A DNA stretch of 64,000 nucleotides from NCBI RefSeq assembly GCF_001613445.1, contig NZ_BDCJ01000004.1, forward strand, positions 1 to 64,000. Reading direction: 5' to 3'. Under the pieces are notes generated by a model. The model did no database searches. It saw nothing but the letters and a program-made list of their open reading frames with translations, and was not told the DNA's origin. A program made the translations under genes and the position numbers. This DNA comes from Nocardia grenadensis NBRC 108939 (GTDB lineage: Bacteria > Actinomycetota > Actinomycetes > Mycobacteriales > Mycobacteriaceae). Of the stretch, positions 45,365-52,881 are shown piece by piece; the first letter of the stretch is position 1, and each line of letters opens with the position of its first letter.

Positions 45365-45441
45365 GCGACGCCGAGCGGACACTTCCGCGGGCACCGATCA
45401 TTTTCGGTGGCGGCGGCGGTCAGAGGTGGTGATACTTCCGA

Positions 45442-45460
45442 CAGGTCACCCCTTGACCTG
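45442..45460. promoter_or_regulatory. Inverted repeat CAGGTCA-N5-TGACCTG before the MFS pump
   Basis: Perfect 7-bp arms lie 25 bp upstream of the MFS start and overlap a -35-like TTGACC (45453-45458). A second, weaker dyad (ACCTGAAC/GTCGAGGT) follows, giving the look of a MerR-type promoter, but no convincing -10 was found. Confidence 0.45.
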
Positions 45461-45485
45461 AACCATTGTCGAGGTTGTTGAGTAC

Positions 45486-46976
45486 ATGACTACGGACACC
45501 ACCCGGCGCCCCGCCACCGAGCCCGCGGCCCGTCTCGATTTCGGCGACCCCACGGTCCGAACCTTCGCACAACTGCTGGTGAACGTGCTGCTGGTGTCGT
45601 TCATCAATTTCACCGTCTGGTTCGGCATCACGTTCTTCGTGTACCTGCAGACCCGGTCGGTGTTCGCTACCGGGATGATCGCCGGCCTCTTCCTGGTCGC
45701 CATGGCCGGCACCGGGGTGTGGTTCGGCAGCATCGTCGACCACCACCGCAAGAAGAGCGTCATGCAGGTGTCCGCGCTCGTCTCGCTGGGGATCTATGCC
45801 GCCGCGCTGGTCTACTATGCGATCACCCCGGCCGAGTCATGGCGTGATCCGGCGAGCGTCCGACTGTGGGTCCTCGTCATACTCGTGATGAGCGGGGTGA
45901 TCGCCGGTGGTCTGCGCACGATCGCGCTGCCCACCGTGGTCACCGCCATGTTCGACGAGCACCACCGGGATCGGGCCAACGGGCTGGTCGGGACGACGGG
46001 CGGTATCTCCCAACTGGCCACCTCGGTGGTCAGTGCGCTGCTGGTGGGCTGGAACGGCATGCTGGGTGTGCTGGTGCTGGCCGTCGTCGTACTCACCGTC
46101 GCGGTGGTGCATCTGCGGGGGCTGATACTGCCGGAAGCGCTGGCCCACGCCGCCGCCGCGGGCGAACCACAGCAAGTCGATCTGCGCGGGACCGTCCGTG
46201 TCGTGCGGGCGATTCCGGGTATGGTCCCGCTGATCGTGTTCTCGGCGTTGAACAATCTGCTGTTCGGCGGGCTCATGGCACTGATGGACCCGTACGCGCT
46301 GTCGATGATGTCGGTTCAGGCGTGGGGCGTCATCTGGGGAGCGCTCAGCGCGGTGATGATCGTCGGCGGGCTACTGGTGGCCCGTACCGGGACGTCATCG
46401 AACCCGGTGCGATTGATCCTGCTCGTCAATCTGGCGCTGTGGGCGGTGATGCTGATCTTCCCGATCCAGGATTCCGTCCTCCTGCTGATCGGCGGAATGG
46501 CCGTGTTCATGGTGCTCATGCCGTTCGCCGAGGCGGCCGAGCAGACCGTGCTGCAGAAGGTCGTGCCCTATCAGCGTCAGGGCCGGGTCTTCGGATTCGC
46601 GCAGAGCGTCGAACAGGCCGCCTCCCCGCTCACCGCGTTCCTGGTCAGCCCGCTGACGCAGTTCTTCTTCATCCCGTTCATGACCGCCGGACCGGGCGCC
46701 CGCTGGATCGGCGGCTGGTTCGGCACCGGCGAGGCCCGCGGCATGGCCCTGGTCTTCGTACTACTGGGGGTGCTCGGCCTGCTCTTCACCGGCTATGCAC
46801 TGGGCAGCCGGCACTACCGGCGACTGAGCCGTAGCTTCCGCACCGGCACCGATGCCGCGGAAACGGCCGCCGAAGGCCCGGCCGTCCCCGGCCCCGAGTC
46901 CCGACTCGCGGAACCGGACGCATTGCCGGACCGGCGGCACGACATACCGTGCCCGCAGGGCGCGGGAGCCGCCTGA
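45486..46976 (+). CDS. MFS transporter, Mef-like (macrolide efflux branch candidate)
   Basis: This 496-aa protein has about twelve transmembrane helices. The first loop reads FGSIVDHHRKKSVMQ, the motif-A form (VDxxxRKKxM) of the MefA/EntS-type MFS_3 branch rather than classical DHA pumps, and FVLLGVLGLLF-type helices end the bundle, followed by a 70-residue polar tail. The erm gene follows in the same direction after a 334-bp leader, so an antibiotic export role, possibly macrolide, is likely. The function is inferred from branch and neighbour. Confidence 0.8.
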   Translation: MTTDTTRRPATEPAARLDFGDPTVRTFAQLLVNVLLVSFINFTVWFGITFFVYLQTRSVFATGMIAGLFLVAMAGTGVWFGSIVDHHRKKSVMQVSALVSLGIYAAALVYYAITPAESWRDPASVRLWVLVILVMSGVIAGGLRTIALPTVVTAMFDEHHRDRANGLVGTTGGISQLATSVVSALLVGWNGMLGVLVLAVVVLTVAVVHLRGLILPEALAHAAAAGEPQQVDLRGTVRVVRAIPGMVPLIVFSALNNLLFGGLMALMDPYALSMMSVQAWGVIWGALSAVMIVGGLLVARTGTSSNPVRLILLVNLALWAVMLIFPIQDSVLLLIGGMAVFMVLMPFAEAAEQTVLQKVVPYQRQGRVFGFAQSVEQAASPLTAFLVSPLTQFFFIPFMTAGPGARWIGGWFGTGEARGMALVFVLLGVLGLLFTGYALGSRHYRRLSRSFRTGTDAAETAAEGPAVPGPESRLAEPDALPDRRHDIPCPQGAGAA

Positions 46977-47006
46977 TCGCTCGCGGACGGCCGCACCGGA
47001 AATTCG

Positions 47007-47036
47007 GTGGACCGGTCCGCCGGGCCCGCCTAGGGT
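47007..47036 (+). promoter_or_regulatory. Promoter of the erm leader transcript
   Basis: GTGGAC (47007-47012), an 18-nt spacer and TAGGGT (47031-47036) lie 8 nt before the leader-peptide ATG, so that the leader ORF would start at or within 1-2 nt of the mRNA 5' end. Confidence 0.45.
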
Positions 47037-47044
47037 ATGGCCCC

Positions 47045-47146
47045 ATGGGATCTTTGGGCAGCAACGGAGTGTGCGCGGTCGGCGCGTGCTACATCCGGCA
47101 GCGCACGGCAGCTCGGACTCTGCCGGTGCATCGCTCACTCCACTGA
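47045..47146 (+). CDS. Putative erm leader peptide (macrolide-sensing)
   Basis: A 33-codon ORF encodes a peptide beginning MGSLGSNGVCAVGACYIRQR and ending HRSLH. It has an Arg-Gln-Arg at residues 18-20; R-x-R/K ('+x+') motifs are known sites of macrolide-dependent ribosome arrest, as in the RLR of ErmDL. It lies 164 bp upstream of the erm start, between a promoter and hairpins that can serve as attenuators. It is too short to be sure of from sequence alone, but context, motif and leaderless promoter agree. Confidence 0.6.
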   Translation: MGSLGSNGVCAVGACYIRQRTAARTLPVHRSLH

Positions 47147-47155
47147 CCGATCCGG

Positions 47156-47177
47156 GCGGTCCCCACCGCGGGGCCGC
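47156..47177 (+). promoter_or_regulatory. Attenuator hairpin 1 in the erm leader
   Basis: GCGG-t-CCCC (47156-47164), loop ACCGC, GGGG-CCGC (47170-47177): an 8-bp GC stem with one bulge, 10 nt after the leader-peptide stop. Confidence 0.5.
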
Positions 47178-47189
47178 TCGGCGGTGATC

Positions 47190-47215
47190 GGCGCCGGTTC
47201 ATTCGAACCGCCGCC
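47190..47215 (+). promoter_or_regulatory. Attenuator hairpin 2 in the erm leader
   Basis: GGCGCCGGTTC (47190-47200), loop ATTC, GAACCGCCGCC (47205-47215): 11-bp stem with one mismatch. CCTCC at 47243-47247 farther down could also pair with the erm Shine-Dalgarno GGAGG (47301-47305). Confidence 0.5.
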
Positions 47216-47310
47216 GCGATCGTTCGGCGCCACTGCGCGCCGCCTCCTGCCCCGGCATGGGTCCGGGCGAATCAGCGTCTGTCGATTCGGCCCACTCTTC
47301 GGAGGATCCC

Positions 47311-48141
47311 ATGTCCCGCCCTGCCTCGGGTCCGCGTACCCGCACGTCCGCGACCCGCAAGCGGCTGTCCCAGAATTTTCTCACCGATCCACGCATCGCT
47401 CGCCGTATCGTGCGGGCGTCCGGTATCGGCCGCGACGATCTCGTCCTCGAAATCGGCTCCGGTGACGGTATGCTCACCCGTCATCTCCTCCCCGCCGCGG
47501 CCCGGGTGGTGGCCTACGAGAAGGACCCGCACTATGCCCGCCGGCTCGCCGTCCGATATGGCGGTGACCGCCGTATCCGGGTGCACAACCGGGATTTCCG
47601 CTCGGTTGTCGCGCCGCGGGAACCGTTCGCCGTGGTCGCCAATATTCCGTTCGCGGTGAGCACCGATATCGTGCGCTGGTGCCTGGCCGCACCGCGGCTC
47701 ACCTCGGCGACACTGCTCACCCAATACGAATTCGCCCGCAAGCACAGCGGAGACTACGGCCGATGGACCAAATTGACCGTCGCCCACTGGCCGGAGTCGG
47801 AATTGACGCTGGGCGAGCGGATCGATCGCCGGGAGTTCTACCCGGTCCCGCGGGTGGACGGGGCGGTGCTGCACATCGCGCGTCGTCCCATTCCGCTCTT
47901 ACCCGACGCCGCCCGCGCGCAATACCGGCACCTGGTCGAACTCGGCTTCTCCGGTGTCGGCGGGTCGCTCGCCGCCTCGTTGCGCCGCATCCACCCCGCG
48001 CGCGCCGTCGCCGCGGCGTGTGCGGAGGCCGCGATACCGACCGACGCACCGGTGGGCCTGGTGCCGCCGGACGCGTGGCTCACGATCTATCGGCGGCTAC
48101 ACGAGACACCTCGTCACGGACCGGGTACCAGGCGCCGCTGA
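47311..48141 (+). CDS. erm: Erm-family 23S rRNA adenine N6-methyltransferase
   Basis: This 276-aa enzyme of the Erm/KsgA fold has the N-terminal RKRLSQNFLTDPRIARRIV, SAM motif I LEIGSGDGMLT, an acidic motif II (AYEKD), and catalytic motif IV NIPF (VVANIPFAVSTDIV). NIPF/Y plus the C-terminal small helical domain mark Erm rather than KsgA. It should methylate A2058 of 23S rRNA and confer macrolide-lincosamide-streptogramin B resistance. ATG 47311 has GGAGGA 4 nt upstream. The leader peptide and hairpins suggest drug-inducible expression. The Erm class number cannot be given without comparison. Confidence 0.92.
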   Translation: MSRPASGPRTRTSATRKRLSQNFLTDPRIARRIVRASGIGRDDLVLEIGSGDGMLTRHLLPAAARVVAYEKDPHYARRLAVRYGGDRRIRVHNRDFRSVVAPREPFAVVANIPFAVSTDIVRWCLAAPRLTSATLLTQYEFARKHSGDYGRWTKLTVAHWPESELTLGERIDRREFYPVPRVDGAVLHIARRPIPLLPDAARAQYRHLVELGFSGVGGSLAASLRRIHPARAVAAACAEAAIPTDAPVGLVPPDAWLTIYRRLHETPRHGPGTRRR

Positions 48142-48149
48142 CCGGGCAC

Positions 48150-48190
48150 GGCGACGGGGACGAACCCGTGGTGGATTCGTCCCCGTCGCC
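48150..48190. terminator. Bidirectional terminator between erm and ectD, 15-bp stem
   Basis: GGCGACGGGGACGAA (48150-48164) and TTCGTCCCCGTCGCC (48176-48190) are exact reverse complements around an 11-nt loop, placed between convergent genes. This is the strongest hairpin in the window. Confidence 0.85.
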
Positions 48191-48207
48191 CTGGGCAGCT
48201 GTCCCGT

Positions 48208-49077
48208 CTACACCGGCGTGAACTCGCGATCGGCGATATACGCCGGCCGCCGGGCCGGTGCGGCGAACGGTTCCTCCAGGGTGTTCTCGACACTGTTGAA
48301 CACCAGGAAGATATTCGACCGCGGGAACGGCGTGATGTTGTTGCCCGACGCGTGCATGATGTTCGAGTCGAACAGCAGCGCCGAACCGGCCGCACCGGTG
48401 AACTGGGTTATCCCGTATTTATGGGCCAGGTCGGTGATATCGGCCTTGGTCGGCACTCCGGTCTCCTGCTCACGCAACGACTCCCGATAGTTGTCCGCCG
48501 GCGTCGCGCCCTGGCAGGGCACGAATGTCCGGTGCGACCCCGGCATCACCATCAGGCTGCCGTTGTACGGGTAGTTGTCGGTCAACGCGATGGACAGGCT
48601 CACCGCCCGAGGCGCGGGCATGCCGTCCTCGGCGTGCCAGGTCTCGAAATCGGAATGCCAGTAAAAACCGGTGCCGAATCCGGGCAGGTAGTTGACCCGG
48701 CTCTGGTGGATGTACACATCCGATCCCAGTACCTGCCGGGCCAGGTCCACGACCCGCGATTCCCGCACCAGCTCCGCCACCGCCGGACTCAGTTTGTGCA
48801 CCTCGAATACCGAGCGCACCTGCTGCGACGATTTCTCCACGACGAGCCGGTCGTCACCCCGCAGATCCGGATCGCCTGCCAGCCGGTCGATCTCGGCGGC
48901 GTACTCGGCAACCTCCTCGGGGGCCAGCAAGCGGTCCATGATCGCGAAACCGTCGGTATCGAACGCAGCCAACTCCGCGTTGCCGATCCGGCCCCACACA
49001 GTCGCGTCGTGCCGCTCCTGCAGCGGCAGACGCTCGGCGGTTCTGGTCGGATAGCGATCGATCCGATTGTCTACCAA
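48208..49077 (-). CDS. ectD: Ectoine 5-hydroxylase
   Basis: This 289-aa Fe(II)/2-oxoglutarate dioxygenase converts ectoine to 5-hydroxyectoine. The iron triad is visible: H and D in FYWHSDFETWH and the distal His in NIMHASGNNITPF; PYNGSLMVMPGSH is the conserved EctD strand. Length and order match EctD. It is the last gene of ectABCD, 18 bp after ectC, and ends at the strong terminator facing erm. Confidence 0.97.
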   Translation of the reverse strand: MVDNRIDRYPTRTAERLPLQERHDATVWGRIGNAELAAFDTDGFAIMDRLLAPEEVAEYAAEIDRLAGDPDLRGDDRLVVEKSSQQVRSVFEVHKLSPAVAELVRESRVVDLARQVLGSDVYIHQSRVNYLPGFGTGFYWHSDFETWHAEDGMPAPRAVSLSIALTDNYPYNGSLMVMPGSHRTFVPCQGATPADNYRESLREQETGVPTKADITDLAHKYGITQFTGAAGSALLFDSNIMHASGNNITPFPRSNIFLVFNSVENTLEEPFAAPARRPAYIADREFTPV

Positions 49078-49095
49078 CGTCGTTCGTCCTTCCTC

Positions 49096-49491
49096 TCAGT
49101 CGGCCGGAACGGCGATCAATGGATAAACGCCGTTCTCGTCATGCACCTCCTGCCCCGTGACAGGGGGATTGAACACGCACAGCATCCGCATCCGTGTCCG
49201 GGTCCGCACCTCGTGCTTCTCGTGCCCGTTGAGCAGATACATGGTGCCTGGGGCGAGGTCGTAGGTGCGGTCGTTGGTCAGGTCGTGGAGGGTGCCTTCA
49301 CCCTCGACCAGCCAGACCGCTTCCACATGGTTCTGATAGTGGAAGACGTGAGAGGTGCCGGCTTCGATGGTGGTCTCGTGGAACGAGAACCCGACCCCAT
49401 CACCGCCCAGCACGATCCGCTTGCTCCGCCAGCTCTCGGCGCCGACATCGCGGTGTGTGCCGGTGATCTCCTCGGTGGTGCGCACGATCAT
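49096..49491 (-). CDS. ectC: Ectoine synthase
   Basis: This 131-aa single-domain cupin starts MIVRTTEEITGT and contains the conserved HYQNHVEAVWLVEGEG barrel strand with metal-binding Glu/His and the later LNGHEKHEVRT. It cyclises N-gamma-acetyl-diaminobutyrate to ectoine with loss of water. Length is normal for EctC. It lies between ectB (13-bp gap) and ectD in the operon and works in the cytoplasm. Confidence 0.98.
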   Translation of the reverse strand: MIVRTTEEITGTHRDVGAESWRSKRIVLGGDGVGFSFHETTIEAGTSHVFHYQNHVEAVWLVEGEGTLHDLTNDRTYDLAPGTMYLLNGHEKHEVRTRTRMRMLCVFNPPVTGQEVHDENGVYPLIAVPAD

Positions 49492-49504
49492 CGGTTGTTT
49501 CCTT

Positions 49505-50764
49505 TCAGCTGCAAACGGTCTCGACGGCGTCGCTCAGAATGTGCAGACCCTGGTCGAGTTCGTCCTCGGCGATGGTCAGCGGCGGAAGCAGTTTCACGAC
49601 TTCGTCGGACGCACCCGAGGTTTCGGCCAGCAGGCCACGCTCGAACGCGACCTGGCAGACCTTCCCGGCCTGTGAGGCGTCGTCGAAGACCAGCCCGTGC
49701 ACGAGGCCACGGCCCCGAGTGGACACCCCCGGGACGGCCCCGGCGATCTCCTCGAGCGCCGTGGCCACCCGCTTACCCTTGGCGAGGGTGGACTTCTCCA
49801 ATACATCATCGGACCAGAAATGCTCGAGCGCCACCTGCGCGGTCACGAAAGATGGATTGTTACCGCGGAAGGTGCCGTTGTGCTCGCCGGGTGACCACAC
49901 ATCGTGCTCGGGCTTGAACAGCACCAGTGCCATCGGCAGGCCGTAACCGCCGACCGACTTGGACAGCGTCACGATATCGGGGGTGATACCGGCCGATTCG
50001 AAGGAGAAGAACGGGCCGGTCCGGCCGCAACCCATCTGGACGTCGTCGACGATGAGCAGGATGCCACGCGCGGCGCACAATGAGGCCAGGTGGCGCAGCC
50101 ATTCGTCGCGCGCCAGATTGACGCCGCCTTCACCCTGCACGGTTTCCACGATGACGGCGGCCGGCCGGTCCATACCCGATGACGAATCGTCGAGCACCCG
50201 TTCCATCCACAAGAAGTCGGCGGTGGCGCCGTCGAAGTAGCCGTCGTACGGCATCGGGGTGGCATGGTTGAGCGGGACGCCGGCGCCCGCGCGCTTCATG
50301 GCGTTACCGGTCACCGACAGTGCGCCCAGCGTCATCCCGTGGAACGCGTTGGTGAAGCTCATGATGGTCTGGCGACCGGTCACCTTGCGGGCCAGCTTGA
50401 GCGCGGCCTCGACCGCGTTCGCACCCGTCGGCCCGGGGAACTGGACCTTGTAGTCCAGGCCGCGGGGGGCCAGCAGGGTATCGCGAACGGTTTCGAGTAG
50501 TTTGCGCTTGGCGATCGTCGACATATCGAGGCCGTGCGTGATTCCGTCGCCGGCAATGTAGTCGACCAGCGCCGATTTCAACACCGGGTTGTTGTGCCCG
50601 TAGTTGAGCGCGCCCGCCCCGGCGAAGAAATCGAGAAAATCTTTACCGGACTCATCTCGCAGCCATGCGCCCTGCGCGGTCTCGAAGACTGTCGGCCAGG
50701 AGCGGCAGTAACCGCGGACATTCGATTCGATTTCGTCGAAGATCGTCGTTTCGGCGGCAATCAT
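49505..50764 (-). CDS. ectB: L-2,4-diaminobutyrate transaminase
   Basis: This 419-aa class-III PLP aminotransferase transfers an amino group from glutamate to aspartate semialdehyde. The PLP-binding Lys is in TLSKSVGGYGLP, with IVDDVQMGCGRTG upstream (Asp contacting the pyridine nitrogen) and the N-terminal FFAGAGALNYGHNNP. Its length matches EctB. The start overlaps the ectA stop by 4 bp, which would keep the first two enzymes in balance. Confidence 0.97.
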   Translation of the reverse strand: MIAAETTIFDEIESNVRGYCRSWPTVFETAQGAWLRDESGKDFLDFFAGAGALNYGHNNPVLKSALVDYIAGDGITHGLDMSTIAKRKLLETVRDTLLAPRGLDYKVQFPGPTGANAVEAALKLARKVTGRQTIMSFTNAFHGMTLGALSVTGNAMKRAGAGVPLNHATPMPYDGYFDGATADFLWMERVLDDSSSGMDRPAAVIVETVQGEGGVNLARDEWLRHLASLCAARGILLIVDDVQMGCGRTGPFFSFESAGITPDIVTLSKSVGGYGLPMALVLFKPEHDVWSPGEHNGTFRGNNPSFVTAQVALEHFWSDDVLEKSTLAKGKRVATALEEIAGAVPGVSTRGRGLVHGLVFDDASQAGKVCQVAFERGLLAETSGASDEVVKLLPPLTIAEDELDQGLHILSDAVETVCS

Positions 50765-51375
50765 GAGTGATCCCTTTCGGTTTTACGGGCGATCGGGGAA
50801 ATGTGGTAGAGGTCCTCGGCAGCATGGCTGTCCGGGAAAACATCCGGCTCGAACAGCTCGCTGCGTACCATTTCGGCACCGCGGCGGCGGGCCAGCGACG
50901 CGAACATGGCGATCGAGGCGGGATTGTCGGGGGATACGGTGGTCTCCAGCGCCTCGACGGCGCCGCCGACCGGATGGCCGGGCGCGGTGACGGTGGATAC
51001 CAGCCAGTCCAGCATGGCGACCCCCAGGCCACGGCCACGCTGGTCGGCGTCCACGGCGACCTGCCATACGAACAGGGTGCCGGGCGCTTCGGGTCGTACA
51101 TAGCCGGTCACGAATCCGACGACTCGGCCTTCGCTCTCGACGACTACCGAACTGGCGGCGAAATCGCGACACCACAGCAGGTAGGCGTAGCTCGAATTGA
51201 CATCCAATACTTGCGACTCGTCGGCGATCTGCCACAGCCGCGCGGCGTCGGTGATCCGCGGTGCCCGCAGGACCACACCGGTACTGGCGGGCTCCGCATC
51301 GGTGGCGGCGGACGAAGTGGCCGAGCCGTTGCCGGCGGCGCCGGCGGTCTGCGTGGACTCAGTTTGTAAAGACAT
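50761..51375 (-). CDS. ectA: L-2,4-diaminobutyrate N-gamma-acetyltransferase
   Basis: This 204-aa GNAT acetyltransferase uses acetyl-CoA to acetylate diaminobutyrate. The GNAT pyrophosphate-binding loop is QRGRGLGVAML, with the EctA-typical ETTVSPDNPASIAMFASLAR following. The first ~30 residues (Ser/Thr/Ala-rich) are an extension common in actinobacteria. GGAG lies 5 nt upstream of ATG 51375. It is first in the operon; a GlnR-like box lies 70-97 bp upstream. Confidence 0.97.
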   Translation of the reverse strand: MSLQTESTQTAGAAGNGSATSSAATDAEPASTGVVLRAPRITDAARLWQIADESQVLDVNSSYAYLLWCRDFAASSVVVESEGRVVGFVTGYVRPEAPGTLFVWQVAVDADQRGRGLGVAMLDWLVSTVTAPGHPVGGAVEALETTVSPDNPASIAMFASLARRRGAEMVRSELFEPDVFPDSHAAEDLYHISPIARKTERDHS

Positions 51376-51445
51376 ACAACTCCGATGTCTGCGTGCAGTA
51401 CTTTCCCAGGCTCACGAAATAACTCCGAGGCGACTGGTCGAGCTC

Positions 51446-51472
51446 TTTACGGTCGTGTTACAGGCGTGTTAC
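51446..51472 (-). promoter_or_regulatory. GlnR-type box upstream of ectA
   Basis: Read on the minus strand: GTAAC-N6-GTAAC-N6-GTAAA, three half-sites at exact 11-bp intervals (plus-strand GTTAC at 51468 and 51457, TTTAC at 51446). This is the a-site/b-site pattern of actinobacterial GlnR. It lies 71-97 bp upstream of the ectA start. Confidence 0.6.
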
Positions 51473-51699
51473 GTGGGCCCCTCTCGTTGAATAACCGGAA
51501 TCCGGAGAACGAAACGCACGATTCGGCGGGGCGCTCCTCACATTCCATCCCGCCGGGGTATACGGCCGCCGCCCCGCCGCGACCGGGCGGGTGCCCACCA
51601 CGGAGCAGACGCCGCGGCGGCCTCCGCGCACGATCGCTCTCGGCGAATCCAGACGCAACCGGCCCGGATCGCCGGCTTCCGGGCTCACCCGGTGCGGCG

Positions 51700-51810
51700 C
51701 CGGGCGTGCACGCCGCGCACCGTCCTCGCAATACCGATCCAGTACACCCATCGCGGTGGCCGGCGCGGTCAGGGGGGTGCGCAGTTCGTGGCGCAGGTCA
51801 CCGGAGAGCG
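51700..51810 (-). pseudogene. Sensor histidine kinase remnant
   Basis: On the minus strand the codons read SGDLRHELRTPLTAPATAMGVL: a HisKA H-box (HELRTPL) with its preceding and following helix. Neither an N/G1/G2 ATPase domain nor a membrane segment can be found downstream, and the frame continues as Pro/Arg-rich nonsense. It lies just downstream of a response-regulator remnant on the same strand, so both are probably the debris of one two-component system. Confidence 0.55.
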
Positions 51811-51949
51811 GCTCCGCCCGGCCGGCGCGTTCCCGTCCGGGCGCCGCCGAGTCGGAGGGCGACGGGACAGCGGGGCATATCCGGCCGCGCAGCATCCAGC
51901 GGCCCGTACCGAGACCGATACGAGTTGCGCTCGTCGCGCTGCCCATGAG

Positions 51950-52204
51950 CTAGCGCTGGACGTCCAGCAGATGACCGAGGCCACCGACGGCGGCCACGAT
52001 TCGCGAATCGGACAGATCCCGGTCGGCTCCACCGCCGGGCCCAGGGTCGACAATGAGCACGCCGGAGACACCGGTCGCGCACGGAGTGAGCGCGGCCTCG
52101 GCTTCCTCGGCCGTCGCGACGTCGTAGCCCTCGTTCGGCACGGCCGGACGCACAGCACCTCGGACCCGCTCGCCGTCTTCCACGATCATCAGGTTCGCGC
52201 TCAA
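51950..52204 (-). pseudogene. Response regulator receiver-domain remnant
   Basis: The frame from TTG 52204 reads MSANLMIVEDGERVRGAVRP and continues NEGYDVATAEEAEAAL, a recognisable receiver-domain start with the acidic pocket (VED). The phospho-acceptor region is present as VLIVDPGPGGGAD and then decays, with a stop after ~84 codons and no output domain. The sequence is truncated compared with a normal ~225-aa regulator. Confidence 0.6.
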
Positions 52205-52364
52205 TATTCAATCCCTTGCAGACACACGTGCGTGCCGCGGCGCGGGGTTTCGCATCCCCGTGCCGACGCGACAGCCCGCTACTCAGCTTACTCGAGCAAC
52301 CTTTCGGTTATACGAATAGCCAGAAGGCCTGCCGGGTAAACCCCCAAAGTGAAATGCCTCACGT

Positions 52365-52670
52365 TCAGATCTCGCCGGACCGTTCCAAGCGGAAGAAATT
52401 GCTGGGCGTGCCGTCGGGACGCATCTCCTGGTATCGGAAGTTCAGTTTCCGGGCGTCGAAGGTTGCGAACCAGTCCGCCCAGCTGACCGGCTGCAATACC
52501 GCACCACCGTAGTGCGGGAAATCCAGCCGCAGGACCCCCACCTCACCGCCGTACTGACTGCCGGGTGTCGTCGCCGGGTTCGCACCGCGCCGCCGGGCCC
52601 ACTGGCGGATGACCTCATGATTCGTGGTGACCATGGTTGTTCCGGGAGCGGCGGACAGGCCACCCTTCAT
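52365..52670 (-). CDS. Small conserved hypothetical protein
   Basis: This 101-aa protein has the pattern TTNHEVIRQWARRRGANPAT, then GVLRLDFPHYGG and VSWADWFATFDARKLNFRYQE. Its relatives are small soluble proteins found across bacteria, often mislabelled as '1,4-alpha-glucan branching enzyme'. They have no demonstrated function. ATG 52670 has a perfect AAGGAGG 6 nt upstream, so the protein is expressed; the open frame farther upstream is not used. Confidence 0.8.
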   Translation of the reverse strand: MKGGLSAAPGTTMVTTNHEVIRQWARRRGANPATTPGSQYGGEVGVLRLDFPHYGGAVLQPVSWADWFATFDARKLNFRYQEMRPDGTPSNFFRLERSGEI

Positions 52671-52881
52671 GACGAACCTCCTTGCGGTAGGTGCGTGCGA
52701 ACTCTCCCGACGCGACCTCGGTAGCCGCACCGGCTTTCCCTCTTTTACCCGGCTTCGCACTATTGCAAACACAGCGGACACCGAGATGTCCGTTGTGCCC
52801 GCCGTCCGGTTCTCCGCCGAGCCGCCGCCGCAGCGACCGGTTCACCATGTTGCCCGAGATTCGCCGAGACCGGCCGACAGA

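Noticed and set aside
45395..45412. CACCGA / TCGGTG hairpin after the Sel1-like gene
   Set aside because: Only a 6-bp stem; expected by chance in DNA of this composition.
48352..49917. 521-codon plus-strand frame through ectD-ectC-ectB
   Set aside because: The minus-strand ect genes are unmistakable.
52365..52670. 1,4-alpha-glucan branching enzyme
   Set aside because: This name is often attached to such small proteins, but 101 residues contain no GH13 barrel or catalytic residues.
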